This document shows positions 16,619 through 25,240 of a DNA stretch of 64,000 nt, one piece after another. The translations under genes were made by a program, and so were the position numbers. Source of the DNA: JAOUEA01 sp963734685 (GTDB taxonomy: Bacteria > Actinomycetota > UBA4738 > HRBIN12); NCBI GenBank assembly GCA_963734685.1, contig CAVTIC010000007.1, positions 744,001-808,000 of the forward strand, given 5' to 3'. How positions within the stretch are numbered: the stretch's first letter is position 1; each line of letters starts with the position of its first letter. Below the pieces are notes generated by a model. The model worked only from the letters and a program-made list of their open reading frames with translations, was not told where the DNA came from and made no database searches.

Positions 16619-18786
16619 AGCGCACGCGAGGCCTGTGGACCTCCATCATCTTCGTGCTGGCATTGACGCTCGCGTCCGTGGTCGGGTTCGCGAGCGGCGC
16701 GTTGCAGCCGATCCTCGGGCTCGACCTCGAGGGAGGTGTCTCGGTGACCCTCTCGGCACCCGAAGGCACCCCCGACGAGGTGATGGAACAGGCCCGCACG
16801 AACATCTCGAACAGGGTGGACGCGTTCGGCGTGGGTGAACCCGACATCGTCGTGTCGGGGACGACGATCGAGGTGCAGATCCCGGGACTCGGGCAAGGCT
16901 CGATCGAGCCACGCTCGCAGACCCGCTACTGCCTGGTCGGCCCCGATGACGAGAACTACGGGTGTGCCGAGACCGAGCGAGCCGCGGCGGATGCCCTCGC
17001 GGAGCTGACCGTCGTGCCCCAAGTGGCACAGGCCTGCCTCGTCGATGACTCCGGCGCGCAGGTGGAGTGCTTCCCGAGCGAGGAGATCGCGAAGCTGGGG
17101 AAACGAGCGATCACGGTGGCCCCGAAGGCCGACGCCGGCGCGTCGGCGAGCCCCAGTGCCTCGCCGTCCCCGGACGGCGGCGCCGATGCGTTCTGCCTCG
17201 TGAGCACGACCGGTGAGCAACTCGACTGTTACCCGACGCGCAAGGAAGCCGAAGCCGTCCGCGATGCGCTCACGGTCGAAGTGACCCAGGAGACCTACTG
17301 CGTCACCGACGGCGCCGGAGCGCAGGACGAGACCGAGAGCACGCCCACCCCGACGCCCACCCCTTCGGCCGACCCATCGGCATCGCCATCGGTCTCGCCG
17401 ACGCCCTCGCCGACGCCCTCGCCGACGCCGGCGCCCACCGCGTTCTCCGGGTTGTCGCTCGCAGCGAACGATCTTCCGTGCGGCCTCGGAACGCAGGAGG
17501 CTGCGAAGACGGCCATCAGCGACACGCAGGTCCGGACGGTCGAGACCCTGTACTGCGTGATCAGCTCGGGCGACCAGAACCTCGGATGCTTCATCGACCG
17601 AGCGTCCGCCGAGGAACGCCAGCGCTCGACCGGCCAGCAGCGGCTGCTCGACGTGATCGGCCAGACGGCCCGTCTCGAGGAACGTCCGGTGATCGCGATC
17701 GTGCCTCCGGGCGACCCGGCATACGCGGCCACCCCCGTCACGTGCCCCACCGACGCCGAGCGTGAGCGCACGGGATGCTCGTTCTCCGCGCTCGAGGACC
17801 AGGAGGTCGTCTACGAGGACGACGCCGGGAACCGGTTCCGACTCGCGCCCGCGGTGATCGTCGGTGGCGACATCGCCGAAGCGAACGCGATCCTCGGCGG
17901 GTCGACCGGTTCGGAGTGGGCGGTGCAGTTCCAGCTCACGGGCGACGCGACGGGCCGCTTCGCCGACGCGACCACGACAGCCGTGTCGTTGCCTCCGCCG
18001 CAGAACCAGATCGCGATCGTGGTCGACCGCGTGGTGATCTCGTCGCCCACCGTGCAGAGCCCGATCACCGCGGGCACGGGCGACATCACCGGCGGCTTCA
18101 CCGAGGCCGAGGCTCGAGACCTCGCCACCGTGCTGAACGCCGGGGCGCTCCCGGTCGAGCTGACGCGTCAGCAGGTGCAGACCGTGAGCCCGACGCTCGG
18201 ACAGGAGTCGCTGCGCCAAGGCATCGTGGCGGGCATCGTCGGGCTGCTGCTGCTCTTCCTGTATCTGCTCTTCTACTACCGACTGTTGGGCATCGTGGCG
18301 TGGCTCGGCATGTCGATCTGGGCGGTGTTGGCACTGGCGCTGATCTCGCTCGCCGGTCTCCAGTTCGGATACGCGCTGACGCTCGCCGGCGTCGCCGGTC
18401 TCGTGATCTCGCTCGGGGTCACCGCCGACTCCTACATCGTCTTCTTCGAGCGTCTGAAGGACGAGGTGCGCGGCGGCAAGAGCGCACGCGCTGCGGTGCA
18501 GCCGGCGTTCGCCCGCTCGTACAAGACGATCGTCGCGGCCGACGTGGTCGCGGGCATCGCCGCCGTGGTCCTGTACCTCACGGCCGTGAGCTCGGTGCGC
18601 GGGTTCGCCTTGACGCTCGGCGTCGCGACCCTGCTCGACCTGTTCGTCGTGTACTTCTTCAAGCGGCCGACCGTCTTCCTCCTGGCGCGCAACCAGCGGC
18701 TCGTGTCGCTCAAGGGCTTCGGGCTGGAGGCGGGTGTGGCCGGCGAGGCGTCGCCGGGCGACGAGCCGACGGGGAGACGATCGTGA
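16615..18786 (+). CDS. secD: Protein-export membrane protein SecD, with an expanded Cys-repeat periplasmic domain
   Basis: 723 residues, longer than most SecD proteins. N-terminal helix (about 8-30), then the conserved GLDLEGGVSVTL and GTTIEVQIPGLGQ of the P1 region. Between about residues 100 and 395 the external domain is enlarged by repeated Cys-containing units and Pro/Ser/Thr linkers, before the conserved AANAI-like GGDIAEANAIL and FQLTGDATGRFADAT. The five C-terminal helices include LGVTADSYIVFFERLKDE and FKRPTVFLLAR. SecD with SecF uses the proton gradient to pull secreted proteins across the membrane. Start GTG overlaps the HD gene; stop overlaps secF. Confidence 0.95.
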   Translation: MKRTRGLWTSIIFVLALTLASVVGFASGALQPILGLDLEGGVSVTLSAPEGTPDEVMEQARTNISNRVDAFGVGEPDIVVSGTTIEVQIPGLGQGSIEPRSQTRYCLVGPDDENYGCAETERAAADALAELTVVPQVAQACLVDDSGAQVECFPSEEIAKLGKRAITVAPKADAGASASPSASPSPDGGADAFCLVSTTGEQLDCYPTRKEAEAVRDALTVEVTQETYCVTDGAGAQDETESTPTPTPTPSADPSASPSVSPTPSPTPSPTPAPTAFSGLSLAANDLPCGLGTQEAAKTAISDTQVRTVETLYCVISSGDQNLGCFIDRASAEERQRSTGQQRLLDVIGQTARLEERPVIAIVPPGDPAYAATPVTCPTDAERERTGCSFSALEDQEVVYEDDAGNRFRLAPAVIVGGDIAEANAILGGSTGSEWAVQFQLTGDATGRFADATTTAVSLPPPQNQIAIVVDRVVISSPTVQSPITAGTGDITGGFTEAEARDLATVLNAGALPVELTRQQVQTVSPTLGQESLRQGIVAGIVGLLLLFLYLLFYYRLLGIVAWLGMSIWAVLALALISLAGLQFGYALTLAGVAGLVISLGVTADSYIVFFERLKDEVRGGKSARAAVQPAFARSYKTIVAADVVAGIAAVVLYLTAVSSVRGFALTLGVATLLDLFVVYFFKRPTVFLLARNQRLVSLKGFGLEAGVAGEASPGDEPTGRRS
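16930..17778 (+). repeat. Five Cys-x10-Cys units inside SecD
   Basis: Within SecD, pairs of cysteines exactly 11 residues apart occur at 106/117, 141/152, 194/205, 314/325 and 377/388, with an orphan half-unit at Cys229. Four of them share the pattern (Y/F/A)-C-(L/V)-(V/I)-x(5)-(D/E/Q)-x(3)-C, and two continue F/Y-P. The units are joined by Ser/Pro/Thr-rich linkers. The constant spacing outside the membrane suggests disulfide-stapled hairpins. Confidence 0.75.
17395..17430 (+). repeat. 12-bp tandem repeats encoding the SecD Pro/Ser/Thr linker
   Basis: Three consecutive copies of TCGCCGACGCCC (last one diverged at its end) encode repeated Ser-Pro-Thr-Pro within a longer SPTPSPTP-type linker. 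Such repeats can change length by slippage in steps of four residues without breaking the frame. Confidence 0.65.
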
Positions 18787-19898
18787 CGGCCCTCCACCAC
18801 GCCCTCGAGACCTACCGTGGGCACACGATCCCGCACTTCCGGTTCGTGGAGCGACGCAACACCTGGTTCGCCTTCTCCGGTGTGCTGATCGCGCTCTCGC
18901 TGATCGGGCTCTTCGCGAGCGGGTTGAACTACTCGATCGATTTCGAAGGGGGCGCCAGGCTCGTCTATCCACTCGAAACCGACGTGACGGTGGCCGATGT
19001 CTCGGCGACGCTCGCCGACGCCGGCCGCGAGGGAGCGGAGGTGCAGATCGTGAGCGGCAATCAAGTCGCGATCCGCACCGAATCGCTCGCCGAGGCCGGC
19101 GACGCTGATGCCTTGCTCACCGCCCTCGCCGACCAGGCGGGCATCGACACGAACGACATCAGCGTCGAAGACATCGGCCCGACGTTCGGGGCCGATGTGC
19201 GCCGGCAGGCGATCAAGGGCCTGCTCATCGTGCTGGCCTCGATCGCGCTCTACATCGCGCTGCGGTTCGAGCCCAAGATGGCGCTGGGCGCCATGATCGC
19301 CCTCGTGCACGACGTCGTGATCACGGCAGGGCTCTACGCGCTCGTCGGCCGGGAGGTCACACCGGAGACCGTGATCGCGATCCTCACGATCCTCGGCTAC
19401 TCCCTCTACGACACCGTCGTGATCTACGACAAGATCAAGGAGAACACCGAGTCGAGCGTGCTGGTGACCCGCATGGGCTACGTCGGTGTCGTCGACCTGT
19501 CGCTGAACCAGGTCTTGATGCGGTCCGTGAACACGTCGCTCGTCGTGCTGCTGCCGATCCTGTCGCTCCTGCTGTTCGGCGGGGACACCCTGAAGGACTT
19601 CGCGTTCGCGATGTTCGTCGGCGTGGCGATCGGCGCGTACTCGTCGATCTTCCTGGCGGCGCCCCTCCTCGCGGTCCTGAAGATGCGCGAGAAGCGCTAC
19701 CGGCAGATGGAGTCCCGGCGCACGGCGCGGAGCCGGGAAACCGACGTGTCCGACGGCGAGCCCGATGCCGCCGCCACGGCGACCGCTGCCGCGGCGCGAA
19801 CCTCCGATGCCGCAGCTCGTTCGGCCACGGCGCGCACGGGGTCTCGGCCGCGTCCGAAGAGCAAGCGCCGCCCGCCCGCCAAGCGCAGGCGCCGATGA
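18783..19898 (+). CDS. secF: Protein-export membrane protein SecF
   Basis: 371 residues, start GTG 18783 overlapping secD. First helix about 31-50, then the conserved LNYSIDFEGGARLVYP, an external domain, and five helices with ILGYSLYDTVVIYDKIKEN and LMRSVNTSL, the SecF signatures. The C-terminal 60 residues are an Ala/Thr-rich then strongly basic tail (RPRPKSKRRPPAKRRRR), which is unusual and would lie in the cytoplasm. Functions with SecD and YajC in late steps of secretion. Confidence 0.95.
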   Translation: MTALHHALETYRGHTIPHFRFVERRNTWFAFSGVLIALSLIGLFASGLNYSIDFEGGARLVYPLETDVTVADVSATLADAGREGAEVQIVSGNQVAIRTESLAEAGDADALLTALADQAGIDTNDISVEDIGPTFGADVRRQAIKGLLIVLASIALYIALRFEPKMALGAMIALVHDVVITAGLYALVGREVTPETVIAILTILGYSLYDTVVIYDKIKENTESSVLVTRMGYVGVVDLSLNQVLMRSVNTSLVVLLPILSLLLFGGDTLKDFAFAMFVGVAIGAYSSIFLAAPLLAVLKMREKRYRQMESRRTARSRETDVSDGEPDAAATATAAAARTSDAAARSATARTGSRPRPKSKRRPPAKRRRR

Positions 19899-19920
19899 CA
19901 CGCGGAAGGACGCGAACCGG

Positions 19921-20442
19921 ATGGACATCGAACAGATCAAGGGCTTGATCCGCGACGTGCCCGACTTCCCCGAGCCGGGCATCGTCTTCAAGGACATCAC
20001 GCCGGTGCTCGCCGATCCGATCGCCTTCTCGACGATCACCGACATGATCGTGGTCCACTTCGGCCGAGGCAACGTCGACAAGGTCGTCGGCATCGAGGCC
20101 AGGGGGTTCATCATCGCCTCGCCGGTCGCCTACCACTTCGGAGCGGGGTTCGTGCCGATCCGCAAGCAGGGCAAGCTCCCTTCGACGACCGTCGACGAGG
20201 ACTACGAGCTCGAGTACGGCACCGCCACGCTCGAGCTGCACGTCGACGGCATCGATGCCGGCGAGCGGGTGCTGATCGTCGACGACGTGCTGGCGACCGG
20301 CGGCACAGCGCAGGCGGCCGCCTCACTCGTGCAGCAGGTCGGCGGCAACGTCTGCGGCATCGCGACCGTGATCGAGCTCGACTTCCTGCACGGGCGCGAG
20401 CGGCTGGCCGAACACGAGCTGTACACGCTGATCCACTATTGA
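19921..20442 (+). CDS. apt: Adenine phosphoribosyltransferase
   Basis: 173 residues. Opens with the APRT-typical IRDVPDFPEPGIVFKDITPVL; PRPP-binding loop VLIVDDVLATGGTAQAA near residue 120; GIEARGF near residue 60. Salvages adenine to AMP using PRPP. Preceded by GGAAGGA 17 bases before the ATG. The secF-apt-relA order is standard in actinobacteria. Confidence 0.95.
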   Translation: MDIEQIKGLIRDVPDFPEPGIVFKDITPVLADPIAFSTITDMIVVHFGRGNVDKVVGIEARGFIIASPVAYHFGAGFVPIRKQGKLPSTTVDEDYELEYGTATLELHVDGIDAGERVLIVDDVLATGGTAQAAASLVQQVGGNVCGIATVIELDFLHGRERLAEHELYTLIHY

Positions 20443-20464
20443 GCGGTCGCGCCTCGTCCAGCCC

Positions 20465-20470
20465 CTACAC
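20465..20470 (+). promoter_or_regulatory. -10 element before relA
   Basis: TACACT 19 bases before the chosen GTG start, with a GAGGAGG ribosome-binding site in between (20479-20485). The short leader supports GTG 20490 over the upstream TTG at 20439. Confidence 0.42.
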
Positions 20471-20489
20471 TGGCTGGCGAGGAGGCGCG

Positions 20490-22763
20490 GTGGACAGCAG
20501 GGAAGATCTCAGACCGGAGCAGGAGACGCCGGCACGGCGCGCAGGCCGCCTGCCCATCCCTCGGCCACGGCTGCGCCGCGGCGAGCCCACCCAGCCTTCG
20601 TTGATCGACCCCGTGCTGAAGAAGGTCCGTGGCTACAACCCCAAGGCCGACGTGCGGGAGATCGCTCGTGCGTTCGCGTTCGCGGAAGCCTCGCACGAGG
20701 GCCAGAAGCGGAAGTCGGGAGAGGACTTCATCACCCATCCGGTCGCGGTGGCCGACGTCCTGGCCGACCTCCGGCTCGACACGACCACGATCCAGGCCGC
20801 CCTGCTCCACGACACCGTCGAGGACACCTCGGTGACCCTCGATGGTCTCGAGGAGGAGTTCGGCGGCGAGGTCGCTCGCATCGTCGACGGCCTGACGAAG
20901 CTCGATCGGTTCGAGTTCCGCACGAGGGAGCAAGAGCAGGCTGAGAACGTCCGGAAGATGATCGTCGCGATGGCCGGCGACATCCGGGTGCTGCTGATCA
21001 AGCTCGCCGATCGCCTGCACAACATGCGGACGCTCGGGGCGTTCCCCGAGGCGAAGCAACGCCGCATCGCGACGGAGACCCTCGAGATCTACGCGCCACT
21101 CGCGCACCGACTCGGTGTGCAGGAGATCAAGTGGGAACTCGAGGACCTCTCGTTCAAGACGCTGCATCCGGGGCCTTACCGGGAGATCGCCAGCCTCGTC
21201 GATGCCAGACGTGGAGAGCGCCAGGCCCTGATCGAGCAGGTCACGTCGGAGGCTCGCGCCAAGCTCAAGGAACTCGGCGTGAAGGCCGAGGTCGAGGGCC
21301 GTCCGAAGCACCTCTATTCCATCTACGAGAAGATGGTGATCCGCGGCAAGGAGTTCAACGAGATCTACGACCTCGTCGGGGTGCGCATCCTCGTGGATTC
21401 GCTCCGCGACTGCTACGCGGCCCTCGGCTCCGTGCATGCCCTGTGGAAGCCGATCCCCGGCCGCTTCAAGGACTACATCGCGATGCCCAAGTCGAACATG
21501 TACCAGTCGCTGCATACCACGGTCGTCGGCCCCGCCGGCAAGCCGCTCGAGATCCAGATCCGCACGCGTGACATGCACCGCACGGCGAAGTTCGGCATCG
21601 CGGCGCACTGGCGCTACAAGGAAGGCAGCAAGCAGGCGAAGGAGGCGTCGGCCGAGGCCGCCTGGCTGGGCCAGATGATGGACTGGCTGAAGGACATGGC
21701 CGATCCGCGCGAGTTCATGGACTCGCTGCGCATCGATCTCTACGGCGGTCAGGTCTTCGTCTTCACGCCCAAGGGCGACGTCGTGAACCTGCCCGCCGGC
21801 GCGACGCCGGTCGACTTCGCGTACGCGATCCACACCGATGTCGGGCACCGCACGATCGGCGCGAAGATCGGCGGGAAGCTCGTGCCCCTGGACTACGAGT
21901 TGCGCACCGGTGACACCGTCGAGATCCTCGCCTCGCGCGCCCAGGGCGAGGGCCCGTCGCAGGACTGGCTGCAATTCGTGAAGACGCCCCGGGCCCGGTC
22001 GAAGATCCGTCAGTGGTTCTCGCGCGGTCGGCGCGAGGACGCCCTGGAACAGGGACGCGACGCGGTCACCCGGCTGATGCGGAAGCAGAACCTCCCGATC
22101 AAGCGGCTCGCGACGACCGAATCGCTCACGCAGGTCGCGGACGAGTTGAAGTACCTGAACCTCGAGGCGCTCTACGTCGCCGTCGGCGAGGGGCACGTCT
22201 CTCCTCAGTCGATCGTTGCTCGCGTCTCCCGTCTCGTGGCCGGCGATGCCGACGAGGACGTGGCAGAGGTGCCGCTCGCCAGGCCCGTGCGCTTGGGTTC
22301 CTCGGACGACATCTCGAAGGGGGTGGTGGTCCGAGGTCTTCCCGACGTCTGGGTGCGGCTCAGCCGGTGTTGTACGCCGGTGCCCGGCGACGAGATCCTC
22401 GGCTTCGTGACGAAGGGACAGGGTGTGAGCGTGCACCGCACCGATTGCCCGAACGTCAACTCGCTGCGTCGGCAACCCGAGCGGCTGATCGACGTCACCT
22501 GGGCGGAGGGCAAGTCGACATCGTTCGTCGTCGCGATCCAGGTCGAGGCGCTCGACCGCACGCGCTTGCTGTCCGACGTCGCCACCGTGCTCTCCGACAA
22601 CCACGTGAACATCCTCTCCGCGACGTCAGCGACCGGGAAGGACCGGATCACGCGGCTCCGGTTCACGTTCGAGCTGGCGGACATCGCCCATCTCTCGAGC
22701 GTGCTCGCCACGGTGAAGCGCGTGGAGAGCGTGTACGACGCCTATCGTGTGGTGCCCAGCTAA
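20490..22763 (+). CDS. relA: Bifunctional (p)ppGpp synthetase/hydrolase (RelA/SpoT homologue)
   Basis: 757 residues from GTG 20490. Order: HD hydrolase domain (FITHPVAVADVLADL, ALLHDTVEDT, HNMRTL), synthetase domain (GRPKHLYSIYEKM, YDLVGVRILVDS, KDYIAMPKSNMYQSLHTTV), TGS domain (VFTPKGDVVNLPAGATPVDFAYAIHTDVGH) and C-terminal zinc-finger/ACT domains (LSRCCTPVPGD, TRLLSDVATVLSDNHVNI). The HD ligands are intact so both activities are expected. Controls the stringent response. Start set by the -10 and ribosome-binding site. Confidence 0.95.
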   Translation: MDSREDLRPEQETPARRAGRLPIPRPRLRRGEPTQPSLIDPVLKKVRGYNPKADVREIARAFAFAEASHEGQKRKSGEDFITHPVAVADVLADLRLDTTTIQAALLHDTVEDTSVTLDGLEEEFGGEVARIVDGLTKLDRFEFRTREQEQAENVRKMIVAMAGDIRVLLIKLADRLHNMRTLGAFPEAKQRRIATETLEIYAPLAHRLGVQEIKWELEDLSFKTLHPGPYREIASLVDARRGERQALIEQVTSEARAKLKELGVKAEVEGRPKHLYSIYEKMVIRGKEFNEIYDLVGVRILVDSLRDCYAALGSVHALWKPIPGRFKDYIAMPKSNMYQSLHTTVVGPAGKPLEIQIRTRDMHRTAKFGIAAHWRYKEGSKQAKEASAEAAWLGQMMDWLKDMADPREFMDSLRIDLYGGQVFVFTPKGDVVNLPAGATPVDFAYAIHTDVGHRTIGAKIGGKLVPLDYELRTGDTVEILASRAQGEGPSQDWLQFVKTPRARSKIRQWFSRGRREDALEQGRDAVTRLMRKQNLPIKRLATTESLTQVADELKYLNLEALYVAVGEGHVSPQSIVARVSRLVAGDADEDVAEVPLARPVRLGSSDDISKGVVVRGLPDVWVRLSRCCTPVPGDEILGFVTKGQGVSVHRTDCPNVNSLRRQPERLIDVTWAEGKSTSFVVAIQVEALDRTRLLSDVATVLSDNHVNILSATSATGKDRITRLRFTFELADIAHLSSVLATVKRVESVYDAYRVVPS

Positions 22764-22767
22764 CTCG

Positions 22768-23214
22768 ATGCGGGTCGTCCTGCAGCGGGTGGCCCGCGCC
22801 TCCGTTTCGATCGAGGATCGGGTCGTCGCCGAGATCAGCCGTGGGTTCCTGCTGCTGGTCGGGGTGGGGCACGGTGACGGTGCGGCCGAGGCCGGGCGTC
22901 TCGCGGAGAAGATCTCGACGCTCCGCGTCTTCCCCGACGATGTCGGGAAGATGAACCGTTCGCTCGAGGACGTCGGGGGTGAGGTGCTCGTGGTGTCGCA
23001 GTTCACCCTGTACGCGGACCTCCGGAAGGGACGCAGGCCATCGTGGACCGACGCCGCCGATCCGACCCGAGCCGCGGAGCTCGTGGAGGGGTTCGCGCGT
23101 GCCCTCGAGCACCACGGGCTCAGGGTGGCGCGTGGGGTCTTCGGCGCCGACATGCAGGTCGAGCTGGTGAACGACGGGCCGGTCACGCTGGTGCTCGACA
23201 CGGCCGCGCTGTAG
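22768..23214 (+). CDS. dtd: D-aminoacyl-tRNA deacylase
   Basis: 148 residues, start ATG 22768 four bases after relA. Opens MRVVLQRVARASV as usual. The two signature motifs are SQFTLYAD (about residue 79) and the cross-subunit NDGPVT near the C terminus (about residue 136), which form the active site of the dimer. Removes D-amino acids, and glycine mischarged on tRNA-Ala. The relA-dtd pairing is common in Gram-positive bacteria. Confidence 0.95.
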   Translation: MRVVLQRVARASVSIEDRVVAEISRGFLLLVGVGHGDGAAEAGRLAEKISTLRVFPDDVGKMNRSLEDVGGEVLVVSQFTLYADLRKGRRPSWTDAADPTRAAELVEGFARALEHHGLRVARGVFGADMQVELVNDGPVTLVLDTAAL

Positions 23215-23317
23215 CGGGCCATCGGCGCTCCTCGCGAGTCACCGATCCGGACCGAGACGAGCTGGTGATCGTTCCCGTCCCACGACCGGCCCCGGCCGGC
23301 GCCTCGTAGGCGTCCGA

Positions 23318-23323
23318 TAGCAT
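23318..23323 (+). promoter_or_regulatory. -10 element before the MBL-fold hydrolase
   Basis: TAGCAT 10 bases before the ATG at 23334, with no Shine-Dalgarno sequence between them; a leaderless message is likely. No -35 match seen. Confidence 0.42.
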
Positions 23324-23333
23324 TGGCGGCCAG

Positions 23334-23957
23334 ATGTGGCTCGACGTGTTCAACGCCAACCCGTACGGGACGAACTGCTGGTTGCTCTCCGCCGAGGGTT
23401 CCGACGAGGCCGTCGTCGTCGACCCTGGGTTCTCGCCCCACGCAGTGCACGGGCTGCTCGGTGCCTCTGGGAAGAGCCCCGTCGCGGTGCTCGCGACCCA
23501 CGCCCACGTCGATCACGTCGGTGAAACCGGCGACTTCGCTGGGGAGATGCCCGTGTTCGTGCACGGGTCCGACGCGGTGGCGTTCACCGATGAGCCGGCC
23601 TGGAACGCAGGCTTCGACAACCCGCTCGCGCCGGTGAAGGAGCTCCGAACGCTCGCCGACGGCGACGTGCTGCGTCTCGCCGGTCTCGAGATCCACGTGG
23701 TGCACACGCCCGGTCACACGCCCGGCCACTGCGTCTTCCGCGTCGATGCCGACCGCGTGCTCTGCGCAGGTGACCTGGTCTTCGCGGGCTCGATCGGGCG
23801 ATCCGACTTCCCGAACTCGGACCCCGACGCGATGCTGGCGAGCCTGCGCTGGTTCCTCAGCCTGCCCGACGAGACCGCCGTGCTGCCGGGGCACGGACCC
23901 GACACGACCGTCGGGCGCGAGCGCGCCTCGAACCCGTTCCTGCGGGAGCTCGGCTGA
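23334..23957 (+). CDS. MBL-fold metallo-hydrolase (glyoxalase II-like)
   Basis: 207 residues. Zinc-binding motif THAHVDHVGET (H-x-H-x-D-H, about residue 58), further ligands in HTPGHTPGH (about residue 126), CAGDLVFAGSIGRSDF and LPGHGPDTTVG. This is the hydroxyacylglutathione-hydrolase-like branch that sits before hisS in many Gram-positive genomes; thioester hydrolysis is the likely chemistry but the substrate is unknown. Ends on the first base of the hisS start. Confidence 0.87.
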   Translation: MWLDVFNANPYGTNCWLLSAEGSDEAVVVDPGFSPHAVHGLLGASGKSPVAVLATHAHVDHVGETGDFAGEMPVFVHGSDAVAFTDEPAWNAGFDNPLAPVKELRTLADGDVLRLAGLEIHVVHTPGHTPGHCVFRVDADRVLCAGDLVFAGSIGRSDFPNSDPDAMLASLRWFLSLPDETAVLPGHGPDTTVGRERASNPFLRELG

Positions 23958-25240
23958 TGGAGCTCGTGCCGCCACGCGGCACGCAGGATCTGCTGCCCGA
24001 TCGTGCGGACGCCATGCTCGGGTTGTACGACGAGGCTCACCGGGTCGCTCGCCTCTTCGGGTACCGCTACGTCGAGACGCCCACGTTCGAACAGACCGAG
24101 CTGTTCACGCGGACGTCAGGAGCGACGTCCGACGTGGTGACGAAGGAGATGTACACGTTCGAGGACAAGGGCGGGCGTTCGGTCACCCTGCGCCCGGAGA
24201 GCACGGCAGGCCTCGTGCGGGCGTACCTCTCGCGGTCGCAGACGCTGCCGAACCCCTTCAAGGGCTATTACGTTGCCTCGGAGTTCCGCCACGGCCGGCC
24301 GCAGGCGGGGCGCATGCGCGAGTTCCGCCAGTTCGGCATCGAGGTGATCGGCGCCGCGGCCCCCGGGGCCGACGTCGAGGTGATCGTGGTGGGCGACCGG
24401 TTCCTGTGGGAACGCGGCCTCCGCGACATCACCCTGTACCTCAACTCGATCGGCGACGAGGAGTGCCGCCCCGCCTACCGCGAGCGACTCATCGCCTACC
24501 TCGAGCCGTTCCGCGATCAGCTCGACGAGGACTGCCGCGTGCGGCTCGACCGGAACCCGCTCCGCGTCTTCGACTGCAAGGTCGACGGGGACAAGGACTT
24601 CGTGCGAGCCGCCCCGTCGATCGCCGATCACCTGTGCGATGCGTGCGAGGCGCACTTCGACGCGGTGCGCGACGGGCTCGACGAGGCGGGGGTCGCGTAC
24701 GTGCTCGAGCCTCGATTGGTCCGAGGACTGGACTACTACACGCGCACGGCGTTCGAGTGGATCTCCGGGGTACTCGCGGCGAACAAGGCGGGCACGCTGA
24801 ACGCCGGTGGTCGGTACGACGGCCTCGCCGAAGCCCTGGGCGGATCACCGACGCCCGGCGTCGGGTTCGCGATGGGGCTCGATCGTGTCCTGCTCGCGAT
24901 GGACGGCGAGGGATGCGCCCTGCCCCCGCCCCGCCCCCCTCGGTGCTTCGTGGTCGCGATCGGCGACGCGGCGGGGTCCGAGGCGCGTGCCTTGGTCGCA
25001 CGCCTGCAGGAGTCGGGGTTGTCGGCGACGCGAGCGTTCGAGGACCGGCCGCTGAAGGCGCAGCTGAGGATGGCCGACCGTGCCGGCGCGTCGTTCGCTG
25101 CGATCCTCGGCGAACGGGAGCTCGCGGGCGGGGTCGTGACCCTGCGCCGGCTCCTCGACGGCGTGCAGAAGAGCGTGCCGGCCGCGGATGTCGCGCGATG
25201 GCTCACGAGGCTCGACGACTGGACGGACGAGGCGACGTGA
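23957..25240 (+). CDS. hisS: Histidyl-tRNA synthetase
   Basis: 427 residues, normal length. Class II motifs: PPRGTQDLLP opening, motif 1 region FGYRYVETPTFEQTELF, motif 2 ASEFRHGRPQAGRMREFRQFG, histidine motifs LVRGLDYYTRTAFEW and GGRYDGLAEALGG, motif 3 GVGFAMGLDRVLLAM. C-terminal anticodon domain intact. No frame break. Confidence 0.97.
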   Translation: MELVPPRGTQDLLPDRADAMLGLYDEAHRVARLFGYRYVETPTFEQTELFTRTSGATSDVVTKEMYTFEDKGGRSVTLRPESTAGLVRAYLSRSQTLPNPFKGYYVASEFRHGRPQAGRMREFRQFGIEVIGAAAPGADVEVIVVGDRFLWERGLRDITLYLNSIGDEECRPAYRERLIAYLEPFRDQLDEDCRVRLDRNPLRVFDCKVDGDKDFVRAAPSIADHLCDACEAHFDAVRDGLDEAGVAYVLEPRLVRGLDYYTRTAFEWISGVLAANKAGTLNAGGRYDGLAEALGGSPTPGVGFAMGLDRVLLAMDGEGCALPPPRPPRCFVVAIGDAAGSEARALVARLQESGLSATRAFEDRPLKAQLRMADRAGASFAAILGERELAGGVVTLRRLLDGVQKSVPAADVARWLTRLDDWTDEAT

